In this document: piece by piece, positions 21,696 to 33,715 of the stretch
Layout of the letters: each line of letters opens with the position of its first letter
Position numbering within the stretch: the first letter of the stretch is position 1
Source of the DNA: Cylindrodendrum hubeiense
Lineage: Eukaryota; Ascomycota; Sordariomycetes; Hypocreales; Nectriaceae
Reading direction: 5' to 3'
NCBI GenBank assembly: GCA_014621425.1
Contig: JAANBB010000013.1
Coordinates: 124,001-188,000 of the forward strand
DNA: 64,000 nt
Notes under the pieces: generated by a model
Seen by the model: the letters and a program-made list of their open reading frames with translations, nothing else
Database searches by the model: none
Told to the model about the DNA's origin: nothing
Made by a program: the position numbers and the translations under genes

Positions 21696-22195
21696 AGCGA
21701 GCAACGGTTTAACTAACTGAGCAGTTGCAGTGTATTTCCCATATCAAATGCCAATTTGTTTCGACTCCTTGTCCAGCGTGCTTATTCTCCGAGCCTTCTC
21801 ATTTCCTTGCACCAAACTAGTGGCCATTCATCATCCCTTGGTGGGAGATGGGCTCACACCGTCGAAACCACCCTTGTCTCCTCCCAGTGTGATTGGAGGG
21901 TTAATGGCATCGGGCAGCGGGGGAATGTTCGTGTTTACAGCCGAGGCCAGTCCTCGGTTTCCCTGGTTCCCCGCACCAGTCCTCCAAACAAAACATGGGT
22001 CAAATGTGAAATCTGGGGTGTGGGGTGATCGCCTACAAGCTAGCGTTGGGCCCTGGTCGTTCGGGGAAGCCGGCACACCGGTGAGCAGACATCATCTGAT
22101 CTGCATGGTAAATTCCGTAACCTCTGAGGAGGGGCTCCGGCTTCACTTCACCTCGGAGAATTTGCCATCGCTTCTTCGCTCGCCGTCAATTCCAT
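21696..22195. other. Intergenic region, promoter of second Zn2Cys6 gene
   Basis: 500 bp between two tandem genes. No specific element or gene was recognised. Confidence 0.5.
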
Positions 22196-25163
22196 ATGCA
22201 CGATCCTCCTATGGACCTTTCGAGCTTTGTCGAAGATGCTGATCGCTCTGTCGGCGATAGTGACCTGGGCTCTTGTCAGGGATGTCGGAAGCGGAAGCTG
22301 AAGTGCTCCAGAGGGCTGCCAGCGTGCTCACATTGTCATCGACTAGGTCAGTTACCGATGACAAACAGGATCAGCTTGTGATTCGATCCGTACTGAATTG
22401 TTGTTGGTGTATTGTTACTAATCCATTGAGTCGCTTGTAGGCGCGTCATGCGTTTATGATGGAAAGAAAAACAAGCCAGGACTGAAGCCAGGAGCGGTAG
22501 AGGGCCTTAGCCGTCGTCTTGGTACGTCAGGATGCTTTTTAAATCCACGCATCGCTGCACACGGTAAAGCCTAGCTTGTTATTTCCCAATTAACGTTTAG
22601 CTAGATGCCCTGGAAAATGCCCATCTTGAAAAGCAAAGAGACGGGGAGCGTCTTGAGAATTCCCTCAACATTTTGTCAAATCTCAGTATGGAATTATGCA
22701 AGATTATCAACAGGAATGGATCTACGGCTTCCATTTCAACCCCCGAACACATCAGTGGCAATACCCAGACTGAATCCCCCGCGAGCTCATTATCACGACA
22801 CCACCATGGGCCAGACAACTCAAACGGTTCGTCCATGGCCCGGCCTCGAAAACGGAGGCGGTTAGACAGCTGTGGGAATCCGCAGCTCGAAATCCAACTT
22901 CCCCTCGAGGATTTGACTGATGCATCGTTGAATCTTCCGCCGCCGGAGTTGCTCGAGGATGTTGTCGGCTCTTATTTCACTAATATCCAACCATGGATTC
23001 CTATCCTACATGAGACTTGTTTCCGCGCTCGAATACATGATCCCGAGCAGCGACCCACTCTTGTTGTTGTCCTACATGCGATGGTAGTGGCTGCGATTCG
23101 ATTCGTACAGCCGGAGTCTCAAGGTCTCAATTCTCTCGATCCAGAAACCTGGGCAAAAAAGTCAAGAAGTATCGTCCTACTTACGGCTATGAATGGACTG
23201 TCGGTGGAGAACCTCCAGGCATTGGTCATAATCGCATTTGATGACGTAAGATGGGCTTCTTGGCAAATCACTTTCTCTTGAAGGTTTCTAATACTTTACT
23301 AGATTGGACACGGTAACGCATCTAAAGCTTGGTCAATTATCGGTTCATTGACCAGGACCGTCGAGTACCTTCAGCTCAGCATCGAATGCGAAGAGCATGA
23401 TACGCAACCCCTACTAAAACCTCTTATGTCTTTACTCCCTTCTCAGCAGTGGGTAGAGGAAGAAGAGAGAAGACGGGTCTTTTGGAGCATTTTCAACTTG
23501 GACCGATTTTGTTCTGTCACGACAGGGTAAGAGCTATCCAGTAAAGCACCAAACAAACCTTACTGATTGCTATTTCTTAGTTGGAACACCAGTCTAACCG
23601 CAGACGATGTGCATCGCAGGCTTCCTGCCGACGGGGGCTCATGGCATAAGCAGGAGGCTGTCACTACTCCTTACTTTGGGATATGGGATCGCTCCGCTGC
23701 CAAGATTGGCAACTCCATTGCATTTCTACCGACCAATTATTCCAACTCTAATCAAACTACACAGTCTTCGATGCAGAATGCTTCACCGCAATCTACATCC
23801 CATACTCTCGGAGTCAACGCACAGCCCGACATGTCCGGGGTGGGAGCATTTGCGTACTGCATCGAAGCAACCGAGTCATTAAGCCGAGTAACAACATTTT
23901 TCTTGCAACAGAGGATCGATTTTCACGATCGACAGGAGGTCAGTAGCTGGCTTACAAGATTTAAAGAACTTGACCTCCGTCTGGTACAGTATGGTTTACT
24001 CCTCCCAAAAAGCCATTGAAACACATTTCTACTGGGACTAACGCTGCGACTACAGTTGGAAAATGTTCCTCCCTCAAAGGTGGAAGGATTCCAATATTTC
24101 CCGTCAGCCTACCATCATCAATATGGACCCAAATCTTACACTTGCCCATGCAACACACAACACGTCCATGATTCTACTGCATCAGCGCATCGCGTATCCG
24201 CCAGCTGATTGGACCAATATTGTCGAGCTCCCAAGTCTGTGCAGCGCTGAAATATGCTGCAATGCTGCAATGGAGATACAGAATATCGCAGCAAAATATC
24301 TTAAAAATACTCCAGGTATTAGCCCAGTCGGCAACCAGTTCGCCTTCTGTGTCTTCGCAGCTGCAAGAGTACTACTAGGTGAGTTCCTTGAGCAGCGTGA
24401 CTTATTATGGCTCTACGAGAAATATTTACTAACCTTTTTCTCAGTTCATAGGAGGTACTACGGCTCGGACCTTCCTCGAGAGCTCTGGCTGCTGGTCGAA
24501 AGCTTGGATATAATGGCAAAAAGATGGTTAGGGCCAATTCAGTCAACAACAGGTAAAGGGCGATCTTTGGCAGGGATATATGCAGACCATCTTCGGGACC
24601 TGCACCGGAGATGTGTCGCAGAACCACACTTCAGTGTGGACGTGTTGGGCTATTCGACAATCATCTCGAATCAGAACGACGTACCCGCGCATGGCGGATT
24701 CACACAGCACAAGCGCTCATCTCAACAGAACAACCAACAACAGCCCATTGGAGATGTAGAAAAAGAGACACCGCAATCAACTTATCAGCGACCTCAACAA
24801 GCGTCGAACTCCTCAGCTCCACAACCTGCTGCACCTATTGTTCCTCGGCTATGGAACAATCCAGGAGATAGATTGAGCGCAGATAACGGTACAAGGACTT
24901 TCAATGACAGCAATACCCTCCTCTCCGCACAGCCACACTCATTCGCCGACGAGACCACAGATGCAATTCCGCCGGACAGAGCGGCACGAATGGGTTACAG
25001 CGCGAGCCACGGGTCTCCAAACGATGAGCTTTCTGCCATATCCTACATGCTGCTTGACCAGAGTTTCATAGATATGGATCGAGTGATTAGCCTCGATGAT
25101 ATGTTGTTCTCCATTAATACCCCTCCTGCTGTTGACTCATTGATGCCTGCGGGTGTACCATGA
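22196..25163 (+). CDS. Zn2Cys6 fungal transcription factor (seven exons)
   Basis: Exons 22196-22346, 22441-22521, 22605-23245, 23303-23526, 23581-23988, 24056-24378 and 24445-25163 give 848 aa. The first intron splits the zinc cluster between its fifth and sixth cysteines; joined, it reads [16 protein letters not shown], then SCVYD. A short coiled linker ([13 protein letters not shown]) and a basic RPRKRRR patch precede the fungal middle-homology domain ([46 protein letters not shown]). The sixth intron (66 bp) is open in frame, but splicing restores the family pattern AARVLLVH. It is convergent with GH88 and is likely a regulator of the adjoining catabolic genes. Confidence 0.88.
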
Positions 25164-25360
25164 ACGGACGGCAATGGATAATCAGTGCATATTTGTATGC
25201 GAATCGTGAGATTTATTAAGTAGCCAGTCAAGCTTGACATTTCGTCGCAATATACCAAGTTTACATACTTTGCCATATATGAATTGATTCCAGTATTTGT
25301 TCCTGTACTCAGCAACCCTATAAACTGATCACTCTATATCTACCCTCAGCTAATTATAAA

Positions 25361-26956
25361 TCAAGCGATTCCCATTCTTAAAAGACGATTACCAAACTCA
25401 ATAAGATAATAGTCACCGTACACAAGACCATGATCCCAATACCGGCAATGATCTCCACTGTTGTGGTTTGCCGTAGCGTTCTTCAGCAGAGCCTCAAACA
25501 TCTGACCAGGCTGTGCATCTTCCACTGAGACAGTACCGTCTTGAATGATAAGTTTGGCCTTCTCTTCAGCCAGGGAGAAGTCCAGGGCGTCCTCTACAAG
25601 ACTGATGGCCGCATCGAGATACCGTCGACTTAGCTCATGCTCCCCGCACGCTCCCAAGCTTTGCGATAGCGCCAACATGCCGTTGGCTGCAATGATTCCC
25701 GCTGACGAGTCTCTCAAAGGATTCGACTCATCGAAAGGCGCATCGAAATCCCATGGAGGAACAAGGCGCCCACATGTACGGCGCTGAGTTTCTCTAGTGC
25801 CATTTTGAGTTGATGCGCTCACGGGTCTCTCAAACGACTCTGGCAACATCTCCAGTCGAATCAGGAAATATTCTGCCAGTCCGCATGCAGTTTCCAGGAA
25901 CTCCTTTTGTCCAGTCCATTGGAATGTCTGGGAATAGCCGAGAATAGCCCAGGCCTGGCCGCGAGCCCAAGTTGAGTCCTTTGCAAAGCCTTGGCCAGTT
26001 CGGATCTCTTTCAGGTCGCCCGTTTTAGGGTCAAAGTTGCTAACATGAGCTGTACTAAAAATCGGGCCATGGTACCCCTTGCGGTTCGGAAATTTTCCAG
26101 TCTCGGTTCGCAAAAGTGTCCGCATGAGAGTTCGTGCATGCTGAGTGGCGCACTGGGACAACTCTGGCTGGCCTGTGTGGGCAGCTACATAGAACAAGAG
26201 GTCCAAGTTGCACATTGAGTCAACGATGACCAGGAAGTCGTCGGTCATTGATGTAATGTATACGTCTTTTTGGGTAAGGCGATCCCAGGATCGAATCGCG
26301 CCAACGGTTGGGTTGTAACGGGAATACAGGCTTTGAGCGGCTGTGACAACAGAAGAGAGAGCTTGGGTGTCGTTAAAAAGCTCCCATCGTTGTCTCATTG
26401 AGGGCTGAATCATAAATGACATGTCGTGCGTGTCAGTACGAGCTGCCATTTTGTGAATAGGCTCGGACCACAGCGCCCCAAGTTCCTGGAGTCGCTTGGC
26501 GACGAGAGCCTTGTTTACTCCCCCAGGCGTCACACCTGGGTACTTGACAAATCGCTCCACGAGACTGTAAATGGATCCAGGGAAGAAGCCGCATGTCCAA
26601 AAGTCTGAATCGCGGCATATGTATTTCCCTGTGCTTGGCCCGGTTTGTGGAACATATTCCGGATACGCCGTTATAGGTTGCTGCAGCAGCAAGTCAGAAA
26701 CGTGGCTTAGTAGAGGATAATGTGGGGGGAGCCTTGCATTGTTTTCCAAAGAATTGATTGCTGTTCTGATTATCTTGGCCGTAATGTTTTCTCCAAACAG
26801 CTCGTGCAGGCGGCTGCTGAGAGGTTGGGCCTTCAAAAATGCCCCGTTCGTGCGAGTGCCATTGCTAAGTTTTGACTCATGGCTGACTGGGCCATCTGAA
26901 TTTCTCGTGGTTTGAGTCGCAGAGGCGGCATCTCCGTTCCGTGCGTCTTTATCCAT
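25361..26956 (-). CDS. GH88 unsaturated glucuronyl/galacturonyl hydrolase, intracellular
   Basis: A single exon of 531 aa from ATG 26956; the frame extends upstream only to a GTG. Family features are [24 protein letters not shown], the catalytic-Asp segment [11 protein letters not shown], and [18 protein letters not shown], all characteristic of the alpha6/alpha6 GH88 fold, plus [14 protein letters not shown] near the end. These enzymes hydrate the vinyl-ether of delta-4,5 uronic acids left by polysaccharide lyases, releasing a 4-deoxy-5-keto uronate. No signal peptide is visible, so it should act on imported oligosaccharides. It is divergent from the DUF2264 gene and close to a YetA-like lyase that would make its substrate. 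Confidence 0.92.
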   Translation of the reverse strand: MDKDARNGDAASATQTTRNSDGPVSHESKLSNGTRTNGAFLKAQPLSSRLHELFGENITAKIIRTAINSLENNARLPPHYPLLSHVSDLLLQQPITAYPEYVPQTGPSTGKYICRDSDFWTCGFFPGSIYSLVERFVKYPGVTPGGVNKALVAKRLQELGALWSEPIHKMAARTDTHDMSFMIQPSMRQRWELFNDTQALSSVVTAAQSLYSRYNPTVGAIRSWDRLTQKDVYITSMTDDFLVIVDSMCNLDLLFYVAAHTGQPELSQCATQHARTLMRTLLRTETGKFPNRKGYHGPIFSTAHVSNFDPKTGDLKEIRTGQGFAKDSTWARGQAWAILGYSQTFQWTGQKEFLETACGLAEYFLIRLEMLPESFERPVSASTQNGTRETQRRTCGRLVPPWDFDAPFDESNPLRDSSAGIIAANGMLALSQSLGACGEHELSRRYLDAAISLVEDALDFSLAEEKAKLIIQDGTVSVEDAQPGQMFEALLKNATANHNSGDHCRYWDHGLVYGDYYLIEFGNRLLRMGIA

Positions 26957-27476
26957 AGCGATAATCGCACCTTGGGGCTGGGTTGTTCGTTCACTTGGGT
27001 TTTGGCGACAGGGAATAATACCCAGGCGGCAGAAAGACGAATAAATACGAGTCACTTACTGCCTTTTTGGGTCATCCGGCTTCTCGTCATGATTGGAAAT
27101 ACTGTGGCACATCTGCGGCGCCGGGAATGCTCCGCGGTGCCGGGTTCCCTATTCTGGCTAGACGCCGAGTGTGCATCGGTGAGGTCGCCCGATAGCTTCC
27201 CCGATGCCCAGCAATTAGCGTGGTGCAGGGTAGGCCGGCCGACAGACGCTCCGATGCCCAGCAGTAATGTGTCGCCCACGGCTGTTACTCCGAGATATGG
27301 TTCGATATACATCTTATTGGCTACTGTGTTACCTGCAGTTTTGAGGTCCGGTAGTTCTTCCGGCTACAACTAAACCCCATCTTGAAGCGAGATTCGTACA
27401 ATTTAGCTCCCTCATCATCATTGGCGATAGTGCACACACCTCTCCAACTTCTAACTACTCAACCCATTTGCCAAAC
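26957..27476. promoter_or_regulatory. Divergent promoter between GH88 and DUF2264 genes
   Basis: The start codons at 26956 and 27477 face apart across 520 bp, which fits co-regulation. A short duplicated segment (CCGATGCCCAGCA) occurs near 27201 and 27250. No defined binding site could be assigned. Confidence 0.6.
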
Positions 27477-29771
27477 ATGCCTCCGTTGAAGGGGTTTTCT
27501 GATAATCCATTACAGACTAGAGATGACTTGGTCTCAGCAACTACGTCCCTTTTAGAGCCTCTATCTCCCTACTTCTCTCCTGGCCGAGCACGGATTCGCT
27601 TTCCTGTGGCGTCGGGCGCGCATTTTGATGAACCAGCCGCTGACTTAGAGGGGTTTGCGCGTCCACTTTGGGCGGTCGGAGCCCTCCTATCGTCATTGAA
27701 CTCAACATCAAGTCCTGAATCAGATGTTGATTCATCGACCAAGATCCGAACGCTAGTGGAGCCATGGATCGCAGGCATTTGCAATGGCACGGATCCAGAC
27801 CACTCAGAATACTGGGGCTCCGTCGGCCACATGGATCAACGTATGGTAGAGGCCGAAATCATATCGTTTGCCTTGTTATCTGCACCCGACATGTTCTTTC
27901 ACAGTCGGGACGAGAGGACGAGGCATAATATTGTGTCTTGGCTTCGTGGATTGAACGGCAAGGCTATGCCTGACACGAACTGGAGATGGTTCCGAGTGTT
28001 TGCAAATCTCGCCCTCGTCCGCGTTTGCGGCGTTCCCACCAAAGAAGTCTCTGATGAAATGGAATCTGACTTCACCATATTGGATTCATTCTACCTTGAA
28101 GATGGCTGGACCGGGGACGGTCCGTGGTTGAGTACCGAAGAGGAGGAACGACAAGCAACGGATTATGATCGAACTGGGAGAAGAGATGGCATAGGGCCTG
28201 GGCGCCAGGTTGATTACTACTCTGGAAGTTTTGCCATCCAATTCAGCCAGCTTCTTTACACCAAATACGCTGGGGATATTGACCCCGAGCGAGTGATGAA
28301 GTATCAGCAACAGGCGAGGGATTTCGGGGCTAATATTTGGCGATACTTCGACGCGGCTGGTGAGTTTGACACGCAGGCTCATCAATATTTAACCCAACTG
28401 AACTAATAACCCGAAGGCTCCGCAATTCCATTCGGCAGATCTCTGACCTACAGGTTTGCATGTGGTGCCTTCTTTGCAGCTTTAGCTGTGGCAAAAGTTC
28501 CAGATATGCCCTTCCCCTTGTCCGAGCCCGGCCAGGTCAAGGGTTTCCTACTCCGTCACCTCCGTTGGTGGGCCAAAAATTCGAGTAACATCTTTTACAC
28601 GGATGGTACAATGAATATCGGCTGGCTATATCCGTAAGTAGCCCTCGGAGTCGTTATTCGGTAGTCTAAGAAGGCCTCAAAGCAAGGCTAACCGCATCGC
28701 AGCAACATGTTTATGTGCGAGGATTACAATTCACCACAGTCACCGTATTGGTGTATGAAAACCCTCATTGCTGTATCCTTGGGCCAAACAGATGAGTTTT
28801 GGACAGCTGAGGAACAGCCATATCCGGCCTTATTTAAGCCCACACTCGTCCCTGCACCGCGGCAAATCGTCAGCAATCACCCAAGCGGTAATCACCATTT
28901 CTTTTTGTCTCCAGCCCAGTTTGTCGCCTGGCCAATGAAGGCATCACAAGCAAAATACTGCAAATTCGAGTATTCATCGGCTTTTCCATTTTCCGTTCCT
29001 ACAGGCCCATTAATCCAACAAATGGCCCCGGATTGCACGCTGGCCCTGAGCCGTGATGGCGCAGAGACTTGGGCAGTCAAATGGAAATGCTCCGAAGCAA
29101 CGTTTCCTCATGTCAGTCTGAGATGGAAAGAAGATACAGTGCCGATTACCGTCGCGTCTGTCCGTTGGTATCCCTGGAGTGACCGACAGATTGAGGTTGA
29201 GACGATGCTCATTCCACCGACGGATAGATGGCCAGACTGGCATGTGCGTGTCCATCGAATCCGCATAAATTCTTCAGTGCGTACGCTGCATACGATCGAG
29301 GGCGGTTTTGCGTCGCCATTGTGCTGCACAAAAGCCGGCACCAAACTTCCAGTGATAAAGGGTTCTGACGTTTCTACAAACCTTGAAAAAGTGGAAGGAA
29401 TGTTTGAGTATCAGGACTCTGTTCTAATTAACTCGGCCGTTGGATGTAGTGGTATTTCAGATGTCCCGCTTGAACCTGCATCCCCGTGGACGTCCACAAT
29501 CTCGAGGGCTCTTCAGCCAGACACTAATACAAACTTGGCCTACCCCAGAACTGTCATCCCAGTTCTTGACCGCAGTTGTATTAGCGGTCTTGAATCTGGT
29601 AATGAGATCATCTTTGCAACGAGTATATTTGCTATTGCGGCTACGGCGAATAGTGGTATCGGGAGCGCTGATCGAACATTGGCAGAAAGGTGGGGTGACA
29701 AACCTCAGGTATTTGCCACATTGCCTGACTCTTCAATTCAAATAGAGGATTGTATTATTCTCAATAGTTAG
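27477..29771 (+). CDS. DUF2264 family protein, probable intracellular oligosaccharide-acting enzyme
   Basis: Exons 27477-28359, 28417-28633 and 28703-29771 give 722 aa. The N-terminal two-thirds look like an alpha/alpha toroid ([62 protein letters not shown]), and the C-terminal part is beta-rich ([22 protein letters not shown]). This layout is that of DUF2264 (PF10022), found in bacterial glycan-degradation loci; to my recollection some members are GH154 beta-glucuronidases. No signal peptide is seen. Its divergence from GH88 suggests it processes the same uronic-acid oligosaccharide. Substrate and reaction are not established. Confidence 0.88.
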
Positions 29772-29935
29772 TTTTATAAATTACCAATAGCAACTAAATA
29801 AGATTGACCTTGTCTTTTCTGTAATGAGCAAGGTATGATTAATGGTCGCAACCTATATCCCATCATTGAGGTCATTTGGAACCTCAATCTGATACTGGTC
29901 TTTATTATTTCCACGGGTAAGCTAATTTCTAACCT

Positions 29936-31243
29936 TTAAAGTATAGGCAATATATCTTTAACGCGCACAGCCTGGCCTGTGTTAATAGACTTATTTGCTG
30001 CAATGCCCGTCAAGATGGACAGTGCCCCGTCAACATGACTCGCAGCTCTCATAAACTCATCGCTGACGGGCTCGCCAAACAAGTCCTTTAGTAGCACGGC
30101 GTCACCCCCGCCGTGGGCACCAGTACCAGGATCGATGTCAATGATCTGCGGCTTCTTGAATAGGGGCTTCAGGACGAGAGATATTTCGTCGGCCGAGCCC
30201 TCGTCTGCCTGGTCCCCACCTGAATTGACGTAGCTGTTTTCGACGACCTCCAACTCCAGTCTGCCGCCCGTTCCGTTGAAATTCACACGAAAGCCTTCCC
30301 AAGGTGCATATGCAGTCAGCGAGTACGTCATGACGGCACCGTTCTGATACCGGACGAGCAAGTTAATTGTATCCTCGATGCTGATGCCGTCGTCAAATAC
30401 GCTTTGGTCGCGGTGGTAGGCGTCTTCGTGTTCAGCATCCAAGTACATGGCCTTGAGCTGCGGATAGTCTTCCAAATGCAAGGCAAACGGATCTGTCTTT
30501 GCTACGTCGCTGCCGTTCGCGCGAGTATAGAAGTTGGTTTCTCCGCGAGATTCCGCATTCTCGCGGCCGTAGAACTTCAGGTCTCCTTGCGCATAGACAG
30601 TCTCGGGCCGAGTCTGTAGCCAAAAGTTGACCAAGTCAAAGTGATGGGTGGACTTGTGTACCATCAACCCGCCCGAGTTGCGCTTGTCGCGATGCCAGCG
30701 CCTGAAGTAGTCGGCACCATGGGACGTGTTCAGCAGCCATTCGAAGTGCACACTGGTGACCTTGCCAATGGCGCCAGACCGCAACACCTCAAACACCTTT
30801 GTATTATGAGGCGCATATCGGTAGTTGAAAGTTACACGAACTTTGTTCCCAGTCCGTTCCACGGCGTCAAAGATCTGGATGCAACGTGGCGCATCGATCG
30901 TCATGGGCTTCTCCGTGATGACATTGCAGCCAAGCTCAAGAGCACGTACGATGTAGATGTTGTGTGTACGGTCGATGGTCGTGACGATGACCTCGTTCGG
31001 CTTCGTCTCCTTGATCATCTTGTCGAAATCAGAAGCAAGATATGTAGGCACGGTGCCATGGCCCAACGACTCCAACTTTGAGTTGGCATAGTTCATGCGG
31101 GTCTGGTTCGTGTCACAGAAGGCGACCATGCACGACGTGTCCGAGTAGTCTTTTGCAATGGCCGTGTAGAAGAACATGGCACGACCCCCAGTTCCCACGA
31201 GGGCGTACCTCTTCTTGGCAGAGGGAGCTTGGATTTCGGCCAT
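29936..31243 (-). CDS. Gfo/Idh/MocA family NAD(P)-dependent oxidoreductase
   Basis: A single exon of 435 aa from ATG 31243. A Rossmann fold opens with YALVGTGGRAMFF, followed by ITEKPMTIDAPRC (the EKP motif that places the catalytic lysine) and GGLMVHKSTHHFDLVNFWL, the substrate-side His segment. The C-terminal alpha/beta domain ends QAVRVKDILPIL. Family members oxidise or reduce sugars, inositols and uronic acids, or hydrolyse glycosides by NAD-assisted elimination. The C-terminal domain is larger than the minimal family. Its position between DUF2264 and a sugar transporter suggests a step on a sugar or uronate released by the cluster. Confidence 0.92.
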   Translation of the reverse strand: MAEIQAPSAKKRYALVGTGGRAMFFYTAIAKDYSDTSCMVAFCDTNQTRMNYANSKLESLGHGTVPTYLASDFDKMIKETKPNEVIVTTIDRTHNIYIVRALELGCNVITEKPMTIDAPRCIQIFDAVERTGNKVRVTFNYRYAPHNTKVFEVLRSGAIGKVTSVHFEWLLNTSHGADYFRRWHRDKRNSGGLMVHKSTHHFDLVNFWLQTRPETVYAQGDLKFYGRENAESRGETNFYTRANGSDVAKTDPFALHLEDYPQLKAMYLDAEHEDAYHRDQSVFDDGISIEDTINLLVRYQNGAVMTYSLTAYAPWEGFRVNFNGTGGRLELEVVENSYVNSGGDQADEGSADEISLVLKPLFKKPQIIDIDPGTGAHGGGDAVLLKDLFGEPVSDEFMRAASHVDGALSILTGIAANKSINTGQAVRVKDILPIL

Positions 31244-32086
31244 ATTGGAGGGACAGATTTGTCTGTCGAGTTGCAACTTGTGAAGCTGTACCCTGGATAG
31301 TCGAATTAATTATTCTGCATGCAACTTTGTCAAGGTTGGAGGTTGTAACAATAGAAATGACGTAGAGCAGAAGCCCGTTAATCTCGGGCTTATGACCAAA
31401 TTGTCCAGATGGATGCCAAGGACGCGGGGAAATGGGGGTGATGGGGGCGGAGATGGGAAACTCTGTGGGGGGATTCTCTCCAACCAATGGGGGTTCTCTA
31501 CATCCTCCACCAGGACCAAACATGTAGTAATGATCTCGAACCAACGCTATGATAGCTCTTGCAGGTCTAGAAAGCCACTCGGAAAAAGTTGGAGACGGAT
31601 TTGAAAGGTCCACCAATGGTTCCTGTCAGTGAAGGAGGGGTAAAGGGGATGGTTACTTCAAAAGATCGGCACTTACGTCGGCCGCAAAATTCGGGTGAGC
31701 TTTTCCCGAGCTTGCACCAACAGGACTTGGCAATTGGTGAGGGGCAAGTCACCCAAGCTATCGGTGCTCATTGTTCGAAAACAAATGGATTTTGAGTTGT
31801 GCAAGTGCTGGGCGAATGAGTGTTGGATGACATGCAGAACAAGATCAATTAAAGCTCTACTGGGCTTGGTGGATTCTACTCTGCTCCAAAGTGCCCACAG
31901 GCGCGGTTGGAAGAAGGGACATGATTTATTGTTTGACTTAATAAAACTGTCAAGATGAGTCTTTTATCGCTATGATGCGATGCCATTGGAAAAACAGAAT
32001 CCCTTGAGTTGGGCTGCTTGCAATATTAAACACCCAAATTTACTAAAGCCCAAGAACAGCGACCATGTACTGAAACCACAACGAAA
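31244..32086. other. Intergenic region upstream of the oxidoreductase
   Basis: 843 bp containing the promoter of the Gfo/Idh/MocA gene and the 3' flank of the alpha-glucoside-type transporter. One TCCACCAAT at 31609-31617 fits the published galacturonate-responsive element TYCNCCAAT, about 366 bp upstream of the ATG. No gene is supported. Confidence 0.55.
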
Positions 32087-33715
32087 TTACTCCTCCATAA
32101 CCGACTGCGTAGCGAGGTTGACCTTCGTCTTACTAAACTGGCGTGCCTTGACCTTGTTTTTAAACAAAATGTCAATCTCGGCAAAGGTGCGGTTCTTCGT
32201 CTCAGGGACACGAAAGTAGGCCCAAGTAAGGCCGACAACCATCCAAACACCATAGAAGAAACCCGACTTGGCGCCCCAGTTCCAGTATGCCTTTTGAATC
32301 ATGCGGGGAATGAGCTGGCCGTAGACAAGGACGCCGACATTGTAAGTAGCCCTAGCAAGCACCACGCTTTTGGTTCGAAGATAATTGGAAGGGATCTCGG
32401 TCACAATGGTGTAGATGATTGGACCAATGGTGATGAAGAATACAAAGTACTCAACCAGAAGAATACTACCAATGCCATAGGCAAAATTGGTGTGTTTGGT
32501 GGTATCCGGGATGCCCAAGAAGCCGATGAGAAAGGTTGTCGAAGCCATGAAACCGGTGCCAGTCAAAAGCAATGTTCGTCGTCCCACCGTGGGGAAACGA
32601 TAGGTGATATACCAAGCAATGAAAACGCCCACAATAGCCAGTGAATATTGACCCATTCCGAATTCAAAGGCGGAAGTCGTGGGGACGCCTGCCTGTTGCA
32701 AAAAGTAAACAACATATGACACGAGCGGGGCACAGATCTCTTGGATGACATAAGTGAAGACTGTGATCTCAGTACGTCTGAGGTTGACACCCTTGAACAG
32801 ATCTTTGTAGGAACTGGTTGTGTTCATTTCGTTCTCGATCTTGACAGTGTAAATCATCATCGACATTGTGTTGGCGACTTCCTCTTCAGAGACATCCTTT
32901 GACTGCAGCTTCCGTAACGCCTTTTCAGCATCCCCAGTCCGCCCCTTGCGGGCCAGCCACCAAGGAGACTCGGGAGCAAAATATATTCCGATGGCTAGAG
33001 GAATCGGAAGGACCCACTGAAGGGCAAAGGGAATCCGGTACGCGTATTCGCCTTCCATGGAGAGGAAGCCTCGCAATGTTGCCGTACCTATAAGGTAGCC
33101 AACGCTCCAGCAAAGGGGAACAAGCATGGTAAGATAAGGTCGTAGCACGTTGGGAGTAACCTCGGCGGCATATGTAGTGGTCAACGTCTGGAACACGCCC
33201 CAAGGAACGCCGAGAAGGATTCCGGCGCCCATGTACATGTAAATGCTGGTGGCGAAGAACTGCAGGAAGATAAAGCATGCCATGAGAAAGAGGCACCCTT
33301 CCATTACCAAACGGTAACCAAACAGGTCCGCCAACAATCCGTTGAGTAGCAAGCCAATAATCTGGCCCGCACTGACGCCGTTTGATATGGCTGCCTGTAT
33401 GGGGGCGGGGATCTGATAATCGCCCGTCTCCTGTAGTTCGCCGTACCTCTCCTGAAATGGCGGAAAGGCAAAAAACGCAGTGATGAAGGCCTTATCGAAT
33501 CCCTCCATGATGAGAGCTGACGAGAACAAGACGGACCAGAGGCAAGCCTTGGGGTATTTTCGGATGCCTTCGAGTAGACCCATGTTGTGCTCATCGTCTG
33601 TTGCTTGCTGGGCGCCCTTTAAGACGTCGTCGGGAGAAATGTATTGCTCCTCATCTTTGCTGGGAAGCACCTCGATGGACTTAGGGTCCTTTGCGTCTTC
33701 CTGGTGTTGGACCAT
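32087..33715 (-). CDS. MFS sugar transporter, alpha-glucoside/maltose-permease type
   Basis: An intronless 542-aa frame with twelve membrane segments. Typical features are EGFDKAFITAFFAFPPFQERYG in the first helix region, GLLADLFGYRLVMEG, APESPWWLARKGR after TM6, FPTVGRRTLLLTG in loop 8-9 and RVPETKNRTFAEID after TM12. The closest fungal group is the alpha-glucoside:proton symporters, which accept di- and trisaccharides. An acidic 50-aa cytosolic N-terminus precedes TM1. It is divergent from the YetA-like lyase across an 843-bp promoter, so it may import the oligosaccharides that lyase cleaves; this is inferred. Confidence 0.93.
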   Translation of the reverse strand: MVQHQEDAKDPKSIEVLPSKDEEQYISPDDVLKGAQQATDDEHNMGLLEGIRKYPKACLWSVLFSSALIMEGFDKAFITAFFAFPPFQERYGELQETGDYQIPAPIQAAISNGVSAGQIIGLLLNGLLADLFGYRLVMEGCLFLMACFIFLQFFATSIYMYMGAGILLGVPWGVFQTLTTTYAAEVTPNVLRPYLTMLVPLCWSVGYLIGTATLRGFLSMEGEYAYRIPFALQWVLPIPLAIGIYFAPESPWWLARKGRTGDAEKALRKLQSKDVSEEEVANTMSMMIYTVKIENEMNTTSSYKDLFKGVNLRRTEITVFTYVIQEICAPLVSYVVYFLQQAGVPTTSAFEFGMGQYSLAIVGVFIAWYITYRFPTVGRRTLLLTGTGFMASTTFLIGFLGIPDTTKHTNFAYGIGSILLVEYFVFFITIGPIIYTIVTEIPSNYLRTKSVVLARATYNVGVLVYGQLIPRMIQKAYWNWGAKSGFFYGVWMVVGLTWAYFRVPETKNRTFAEIDILFKNKVKARQFSKTKVNLATQSVMEE

